Assembly: GCA_049116335.1 (NCBI GenBank)
Contig: JAGDYZ010000020.1
Coordinates: 25,608-89,607 of the forward strand
Source: CANMIH01 sp049116335
Lineage (GTDB): Bacteria > Pseudomonadota > Alphaproteobacteria > Rhodobacterales > Rhodobacteraceae
DNA: 64,000 bases
Reading direction: 5' to 3'
A program made the translations under genes and the position numbers. The notes below the pieces were generated by a model. The model was not told where the DNA came from. It saw only the letters and a list, made by a program, of their open reading frames with translations, and did not search any database. Positions 58,827 to 64,000 of this stretch are shown here, piece after piece; positions within the stretch are counted from its first letter, which is position 1, and each line of letters opens with the position of its first letter.

Positions 58827-60263
58827 TTACAGGCCTTTGGCCCGGTAGCTTTTGGCCACTTTATCGATTGCAACGATGTAAGCAGCGGTCCGGAGGTCCG
58901 TTACGTCGTCACGGTTGTGCCACACTTCACGCATCGATTGGTAAGCAATGCGCATGGTGTCGTCCAAACCGGACCGCACCAATTCAAGCTCATCCGCGCC
59001 GCGCAGGTAGCGATCTTTAAAGCGCGCGTCGAGATTCCACTTGTCGCCCATCGCCTCGTCAAGGCGCTCCAGCTCGGTCAGCACAAGCTCGTGACGTGCC
59101 TCTTCCTGACGACGCTGCATGCGGCCAAAGCGGATATGCGACAAGTTTTTGACCCATTCGAAGTAGGACACCGTCACACCGCCAGCGTTGGCATACATGT
59201 CAGGAATGATCACAACACCCTTTTCACGCAGGATATCATCTGCACCGGCTGTCACAGGGCCGTTGGCGGCCTCAATAATCAGGTTGGCTTTGATACGGTC
59301 AGCGTTCGAAAGGTTAATGACCCCTTCCAGAGCCGCAGGGATAAGGATGTCACAATCCTCTTCCATCACGGTTGCCCCGTCAGAGACATGGTTGGCCGCC
59401 GGATATCCGGAAACACCGCCATGTTTGACGATCCATTCCCGCACCGCTTCGACATCCAACCCGTCCGGGCTGAACAAGGCGCCATCATGTTCGATAATCC
59501 CCGTCACAATCGAGCCATCTTCATTCTGCAGGAATTTGGCCGCGTGATAGCCCACGTTGCCGAGCCCTTGCACAATGACACGTTTGCCATCAAGCGTCCC
59601 GGTCAGACCCGCCGCGGCTTTGTCTTCCTCATGGCGGAAGAATTCACGCAGCGCATATTGGACACCGCGACCCGTGGCTTCAACACGGCCAGCGATACCA
59701 CCCGCGTTCAAAGGCTTGCCGGTGACACAGGCGCGCGCGTTGATATCTGTGGTGTTCATGCGGGCATATTGGTCCGCAATCCACGCCATTTCCCGTTCAC
59801 CGGTACCCATATCAGGGGCAGGCACGTTCTGGGCCGGATGGATCAGGTCACGTTTCGACAGCTCATAGGCAAATCGACGGGTGATCATTTCCATTTCATG
59901 CTCGTCATACTGACGTGGATCAATACAGAGTCCGCCTTTTGATCCCCCAAATGGGGCTTCAACAAGGGCACATTTGTAAGTCATCAGCGCCGCAAGCGCC
60001 TCAACCTCATCCTGGTTCACGGCCGACGCAAAGCGGATCCCGCCTTTGACCGGCTCCATATGTTCAGAGTGTACCGAACGATATCCTACAAAGGTCTGGA
60101 TCTGACCACGCAGGCGAACACCGAACCGAACGGTGTATGTCGCGTTACAAACGCGGATCTTCTCCTCAAGCCCAGGCGGAAGATCCATCAGCGCCACAGC
60201 GCGATTGTACATCAAATCAACGGATTCACGAAAAGTCGGCTCGTTGGCAAGCGCAGCAGACAT
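58827..60263 (-). CDS. gdhA: Glutamate dehydrogenase
   Basis: A 478-residue Glu/Leu/Phe/Val dehydrogenase that interconverts glutamate and 2-oxoglutarate plus ammonium. Motifs are KGGIRFA with the substrate-binding lysine, the catalytic lysine in EAPFGGSKGGL, VPAPDMGTG, and the nucleotide-binding GKRVIVQGLGNVGYHAA. The ATG at 60263 follows AAAGAGG; the longer frame to 60320 is less likely. Cofactor preference cannot be read here. It sits between two oppositely oriented vWA/TadE cassettes. Confidence 0.95.
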   Translation of the reverse strand: MSAALANEPTFRESVDLMYNRAVALMDLPPGLEEKIRVCNATYTVRFGVRLRGQIQTFVGYRSVHSEHMEPVKGGIRFASAVNQDEVEALAALMTYKCALVEAPFGGSKGGLCIDPRQYDEHEMEMITRRFAYELSKRDLIHPAQNVPAPDMGTGEREMAWIADQYARMNTTDINARACVTGKPLNAGGIAGRVEATGRGVQYALREFFRHEEDKAAAGLTGTLDGKRVIVQGLGNVGYHAAKFLQNEDGSIVTGIIEHDGALFSPDGLDVEAVREWIVKHGGVSGYPAANHVSDGATVMEEDCDILIPAALEGVINLSNADRIKANLIIEAANGPVTAGADDILREKGVVIIPDMYANAGGVTVSYFEWVKNLSHIRFGRMQRRQEEARHELVLTELERLDEAMGDKWNLDARFKDRYLRGADELELVRSGLDDTMRIAYQSMREVWHNRDDVTDLRTAAYIVAIDKVAKSYRAKGL

Positions 60264-60619
60264 GCGTACCTCTTTGGTTGTGGCCCTTTCAAAATCAGAG
60301 GGCCCGGCCACGCTAGGCACTCCTCTGTGAGAAATAGGTTAACGCGATACAACTTTAAGCCCCACCACTTTCTGCACAAAAAATAGTCAAATGATGAGTC
60401 GAGATGTGACAGCCGCTCACAAACTCAACGCGGCCACTGTCGCCACGAGGGAAACAGTTCCCCAATTCACGCGCGATTTGCGCGAAATTCCCTTAAAATT
60501 AAAGGCAATTACGGATCAAACCGCCCAAATTCAGCCATCATGATCCTGCATATTTTTACGCAAGAATTAGGTGTTGGGAGCGTACGAGAGGGGCAATCCC
60601 CTCGATGGAAGGTGGCCGA
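60264..60619. other. Divergent control region between gdhA and cassette B
   Basis: A 356-base non-coding gap serving two divergent units. It holds a CGCGC-GATTT-GCGCG inverted repeat at 60471-60485 and a GAGGGG-CAAT-CCCCTC hairpin at 60588-60603, which ends 3 bases before the cassette B ribosome site. AT-rich stretches at 60491-60510 and 60549-60566 are possible promoter areas. I see no gene. Confidence 0.45.
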
Positions 60620-62239
60620 ATGTTGAATGTATTTAAAAATCTGCGGGCAGCCAATTTTGGCAGCACCCACAAAAACGCCCCTGCGCACGCAAGCTGGATG
60701 CACCGATTCTCTGCGGATCAGACCGGCAGCATGTCTTATGTCGCCGTTGCGGGTTCACTGATCATGATGGTTTTCGGTGGGATCGGCATCGACCTCATCC
60801 ACGCCGAGTTGCAACGTAACAAAGTGCAAAATACATTGGATCGCGCCGTGCTGGCGGCGGCCAATCTCGATCATGAGACCGATCCGCAATCGATGGTCGA
60901 GGAATACTTCCGCGCCATGGGCATGTCTGACGCATTGGATGACGTGACCGTCGAAGACCGCCTGAACTACAAAAGTGTGACCGCGGAAGGGTCACTTCAG
61001 ATGCAGGCCAACTTCCTGGGCCTTTTGGGCGTCGACACGCTACAGGCGCTAGGTGCGGCCACCGCCGAACACGGGCTCAATAAAATTGAGGTGTCGCTGG
61101 TTCTGGATATTTCGGGCTCGATGAGCGGCGCGAAGCTCACTCAGATGAAAGACGCCGCAAACACCTTTGTCGATCTGATGCTGGGTCCTGATGCCGGTGG
61201 TCTGACCACCGTTTCGGTTGTACCCTATAATGCGACCGTGAATATGGGTGACATTCTCGCGGCTCAATACACGCTCGAAGACTACCAGGGCTATTCCAAC
61301 TGCGCGACTTTTGCCCCCGCCGATTACAACAGCACGGCCGTTGATCCCGACGAAGAGCTTGCCAAGATCGCGCATTTTGACCCCTACTCCACCAGCACAA
61401 GCAGCACATCGATCTCGCGCCCCTGGTGTCAGACCGGACAAACGGCGGCGATCATGGCGCATAGCTCGGACGCGGATGCCCTCAAGGCCCATATCGCGAG
61501 CCTTACGGCTGGCGGAAACACGGCAATCGACCTCGGCATGAAATGGGGCGCGGCCCTGCTTGACCCCTCTGCTCAACCCGTTGTCAACGCTTTGGCCGCC
61601 GATGGGCACGTCGATGGCAGCCTTGGTATTCGCCCCGCGGCCTATAGCGACGGCGAGACCTTGAAGTTTGTTGTTGTTATGACCGACGGTCAGAACACCA
61701 CGCAATACGATCTGAAAAGCTCAAAGAAGGCCGGACTGTCCGATATCTGGATCGATGAGCTCGACAACTCAAACGCCAGTGATGATCGCTTTTCCGTGCG
61801 CGTCAGCTCCAACAGCTATTACCAGCTGCGCCGCGACCGGTACCGGTCCTCTCCCGATGGTGGCAACCGCGCGCGCCAGATGACCTATGCTGAGGTCTAT
61901 GCCCGGTTTGGAACCCGCGCCGTCGCCTCGAAATTCTATTACGAACCCTATCGTGACGGGCGTGTGTCTTATAACACCTACCGCGATTATTATTACGGCT
62001 ATCAGGCCACAGTGGATGGCAATCTGGCGGACAGCCAGCTGTCCAATGTGTGTCAGGCCGCGCGCGACAACAGCATTGTTGTCTATGCCATCGGGGTTGA
62101 GGCGCCCCAGCGTGGACTGGATGCCATGCATGACTGTGCCTCCTCCCCGGCCCATTATTTTGATGTAACAGGCAGCGAACTTGAAGAGACCTTCAACGCA
62201 ATTGCGCGTTCGTTGCAACAGTTGAGGTTGACCCAATGA
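60620..62239 (+). CDS. von Willebrand A, TadG-like membrane protein (cassette B)
   Basis: A 539-residue paralogue of the 56593-58350 product. A transmembrane helix spans about 40-60 (DQTGSMSYVAVAGSLIMMVFGG), then DRAVLAAANLDHE, the vWA metal site D163-I-S-G-S167, and MTDGQNTTQYDL. The last 35 residues (CASSPAHYFDVTGSELEET...) align almost without gaps with cassette A. It lacks the insert seen there. The start follows GGAAGG. Its stop codon overlaps the TadE-like gene by 4 bases. Confidence 0.88.
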   Translation: MLNVFKNLRAANFGSTHKNAPAHASWMHRFSADQTGSMSYVAVAGSLIMMVFGGIGIDLIHAELQRNKVQNTLDRAVLAAANLDHETDPQSMVEEYFRAMGMSDALDDVTVEDRLNYKSVTAEGSLQMQANFLGLLGVDTLQALGAATAEHGLNKIEVSLVLDISGSMSGAKLTQMKDAANTFVDLMLGPDAGGLTTVSVVPYNATVNMGDILAAQYTLEDYQGYSNCATFAPADYNSTAVDPDEELAKIAHFDPYSTSTSSTSISRPWCQTGQTAAIMAHSSDADALKAHIASLTAGGNTAIDLGMKWGAALLDPSAQPVVNALAADGHVDGSLGIRPAAYSDGETLKFVVVMTDGQNTTQYDLKSSKKAGLSDIWIDELDNSNASDDRFSVRVSSNSYYQLRRDRYRSSPDGGNRARQMTYAEVYARFGTRAVASKFYYEPYRDGRVSYNTYRDYYYGYQATVDGNLADSQLSNVCQAARDNSIVVYAIGVEAPQRGLDAMHDCASSPAHYFDVTGSELEETFNAIARSLQQLRLTQ

Positions 62240-62769
62240 TCCGCGCTTCTCTTTCCCGCCTGACCGGGTTTTCCAAGGATGAAACCGGATCCGCCGTAGT
62301 GCCTTTCGCGCTCTGGAGCCCAGTCCTGATCGGCCTGATCCTGAGCACCGTAGAACTGGGCACCGTCACAGTGCGTCATACCGTGTTGGAGCGATCATTG
62401 GATGTGGCTGTCCGGGATGTGCGGCTTGGTAACACCTCTGATCATGCCGGGCTGAAACAGACGATCTGTGATCAGGCGGGCGCACTGCCCGATTGCATGG
62501 AACGGCTCCATCTCGAACTTTTGCCGCTAGATATGTGGGCCTATACCGCCCCGTCGCGCACCGCAGATTGTGTGGATACGACTGAGCAGGTGACAGCAAA
62601 CCGCAACTTCACCCATGGCGGGTCCAACGAGATGATGCTGGTGCGGGCGTGTTACAAATACCGCCCGATCACCCCCGCAGGCACCCTGAGCTCCAGCCTT
62701 GCGAAAGATGAAAACGGCTACACCGCGCTGGTCGCAACTTCCGCCTTCGTCAACGAACCGCAATCGTAA
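62236..62769 (+). CDS. TadE-like pseudopilin-type protein (cassette B, first)
   Basis: A 177-residue counterpart of the 56060 gene product: DETGSAVVPFALWSPVLIGLILSTVE begins the transmembrane helix, followed by HTVLERSLDVAVRDVRLG and cysteines in TICDQ, PDCME, ADCVD and RACYKY at matching spacing. The TadE-typical Glu is replaced by Pro (VVPFAL instead of TVEFAV), an odd change at a key position. An ATGA overlap links it to the vWA gene. Confidence 0.82.
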   Translation: MIRASLSRLTGFSKDETGSAVVPFALWSPVLIGLILSTVELGTVTVRHTVLERSLDVAVRDVRLGNTSDHAGLKQTICDQAGALPDCMERLHLELLPLDMWAYTAPSRTADCVDTTEQVTANRNFTHGGSNEMMLVRACYKYRPITPAGTLSSSLAKDENGYTALVATSAFVNEPQS

Positions 62770-62780
62770 GGAGACCGCAG

Positions 62781-63317
62781 ATGTTTACCCCTTTCACTCG
62801 CCTCCAGCGGTTCCGCAAAGACACCGACGGCTATATCACGCTTGAAATCCTGATTGTCCTGCCGGTCCTGCTTTGGATCTTTGCAGCGGCCTGGATCTAT
62901 TTCGACGTGTTCCAGCAATATAGCGCGCACCAGAAAGCGAATTATGCCATTGGCGATATGCTCTCACGTGAAACCCAGCCGATTACAGACGATTACCTCG
63001 ACAACAGCCACAGCCTGCTTGAACTGCTGAACAACGCCGACGACACCGCCCTGCGGGTTACCGTTGTGTCCTATGACAGCGACGCTGGCTGGGAGCTTGA
63101 ATGGTCAGAAGCTCGCGGTGCCGCAAGCCAGATGGCGCAGGGTGATATGTCCGACTATCGCACCCGCCTGCCCGTTGGGTTGCCCGGAGATCAGTTGATC
63201 CTTGTCGAAACCTGGGACAGCTATGCACCGATCTTCGAGGTGGGGCTGAGCGAATTTGACATCCACACCTATAGCTTTACGCGCCCGCGTTTTGCGCCTC
63301 AGCTCGTGCTTGGATAA
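62781..63317 (+). CDS. TadE-like pseudopilin-type protein (cassette B, second)
   Basis: A 178-residue counterpart of the 55500 product. The N-terminus is DTDGYITLEILIVLPVLLWIFAAAW, the N-terminal acidic Glu is present, and the C-terminus is HTYSFTRPRFAPQLVLG. AAGGAGA precedes the ATG. It ends cassette B; no clear terminator follows. Confidence 0.82.
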   Translation: MFTPFTRLQRFRKDTDGYITLEILIVLPVLLWIFAAAWIYFDVFQQYSAHQKANYAIGDMLSRETQPITDDYLDNSHSLLELLNNADDTALRVTVVSYDSDAGWELEWSEARGAASQMAQGDMSDYRTRLPVGLPGDQLILVETWDSYAPIFEVGLSEFDIHTYSFTRPRFAPQLVLG

Positions 63318-63505
63318 ATAGCCCTACAAAACAGCCGCCAGAATGCGCAACCCTTTGCAATAATGATGCAGTACTGGGTCGCGCGCACTTCTAGAACAAT
63401 GCACCGGCCAAAACATGCTCCCGCAGATTTCTGCAGGCGCTGTCTACATTGGGCGTCAACCGTGCGGACAAAACTGCTGTTCGCTGCGAGCGTGATAACG
63501 TCCGC
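63318..63505. other. Gap after cassette B
   Basis: 188 bases with no gene seen. Only a short GCAGA-TT-TCTGC palindrome (63423-63434) stands out. Composition is less GC-rich than in neighbouring genes. Confidence 0.4.
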
Positions 63506-63946
63506 TCACTCGTCTCGTTGCAAGCATGAGGCCAAATGGTTGTTATCTGATATTGCTCTGACCAGACAGTCTTTGGTCAAGCCTATGGTCAAGAGAGCAT
63601 CCCAATATCTGTCCCGCTCCGTCAGTGCTTCCTTACAGTCAAATTGCGTTCGCACAGAGCTATGAATGAACTCATATAAGAAGTCGTCGCCTGAGAAGCG
63701 CTTAGAGAACTGAAGTAAAGATGCCGAGTACTCTGTGAGAAAGACCATTTGCCCTCGCATAGGCGGGACGGGTTCTACGCACTCTCTTTGATAAGACAAA
63801 TCAAAACCCAATGCTCGGCCCAACAATGCTGGATCAATCTCCGCGTCAGCTCTCGATACATGAGGGCAGAATACCAATACCCACAAGATGGGAAGACAAG
63901 CCAACCGCATCCTTTTGATCCACGTATCATTTATTGCATTGTCGTA
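63506..63946 (-). CDS. Hypothetical exported protein, atypical codon use
   Basis: About 146 residues from an ATG at 63946 with AAAGAGA just upstream, or 134 from 63910 (MRLACLPILWVLVFCPHVSRADA), which would place the signal peptide at the start. The mature part has cysteines in RECVEP, FDCKEA, KDCLVR and LASCLQ. It uses ATA, AGA, AGG, TTA and CTT codons that are rare in the neighbouring genes, suggesting acquired DNA. I do not recognise a family. Confidence 0.55.
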   Translation of the reverse strand, partial: YDNAINDTWIKRMRLACLPILWVLVFCPHVSRADAEIDPALLGRALGFDLSYQRECVEPVPPMRGQMVFLTEYSASLLQFSKRFSGDDFLYEFIHSSVRTQFDCKEALTERDRYWDALLTIGLTKDCLVRAISDNNHLASCLQRDE

Positions 63947-64000
63947 CATCAATTCTCTTTGCAAGGCGCGGTAACCCCCCCATTTATGGAGGGGCGCGTC

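Noticed and set aside
63363..63665. 100-codon plus-strand frame after cassette B
   Set aside because: Arg/Ser/His-rich text without a domain; its second half lies opposite the minus-strand exported orphan and no ribosome site precedes it.
1..64000. CRISPR arrays, tRNA genes, insertion sequences or prophage genes
   Set aside because: Reading the gaps and gene products gave no repeat-spacer pattern, cloverleaf, transposase, integrase or phage structural gene.

Overview
The window looks like the chromosome of a marine alphaproteobacterium of the Roseobacter group (Rhodobacteraceae). GC is high and genes are tightly packed, with many 4-base ATGA overlaps. The gene set fits that group: a full soxSRT/soxVWXYZABCDEF thiosulfate-oxidation locus, heterotetrameric sarcosine oxidase, a DUF2083 short-chain acyl-CoA regulator beside acsA, the accBC-aat-DUF2155-mlaD-NDUFA12 block, and dnaG-rpoD. 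The genus cannot be fixed from sequence alone. No tRNA, rRNA, CRISPR array, transposase or prophage gene was seen.

Layout. 1-468: 5' part of a FliM/FliN-like flagellar gene. 563-5275 (minus): a DUF2083 regulator, a CheY-like receiver, a two-helix membrane protein and a sodium/solute-symporter-like histidine kinase. 5494-12818 (plus): a Liv-type ABC transporter followed by acetyl-CoA synthetase. 12980-21300: an acyl-CoA ligase, accBC, aat, envelope and respiratory genes, ridA, clpX and clpP. 21483-33376: the sulfur-oxidation locus, with soxVWXYZABCDEF on the minus strand and soxSRT divergent. 33428-40398: riboflavin genes ribE and ribD with nrdR on the minus strand, split by a capsule trio (kpsS, wza-like, kpsC) on the plus strand. 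40543-45121: an M20 amidohydrolase and small proteins (DUF1353, YjbQ, DCC, an exported repeat protein, HlyU). 45299-49424: rpoD and dnaG. 49569-55353: sarcosine oxidase (soxBDAG of that pathway, unrelated to the sulfur Sox genes) with two small exported proteins in the operon. 55500-63317: two paralogous cassettes of one von Willebrand A (TadG-like) gene and two TadE-like genes, pointing away from each other on either side of a glutamate dehydrogenase gene. 63506-63946: an exported orphan with atypical codon use.

How the parts fit. The left third reads as uptake, sensing and activation of acetate or another short carboxylate, with malonyl-CoA production close by. The Sox locus encodes SoxXA, SoxYZ, SoxB and SoxCD with the accessory SoxEF, thiol donors SoxV/W/S, the sulfide-type repressor SoxR and a thiosulfate importer. 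Exact copies of the ATTC-N8-GAAT motif lie upstream of soxX and soxC. Sarcosine oxidase and glutamate dehydrogenase point to use of methylated amines and amino acids.

Most notable observations: the inverted vWA/TadE cassettes around gdhA, the two near-identical Sox operators (one inside the operon before soxC), an SSS-type kinase locus with a DUF2083 regulator next to acsA, and the capsule genes sitting between ribE and ribD.
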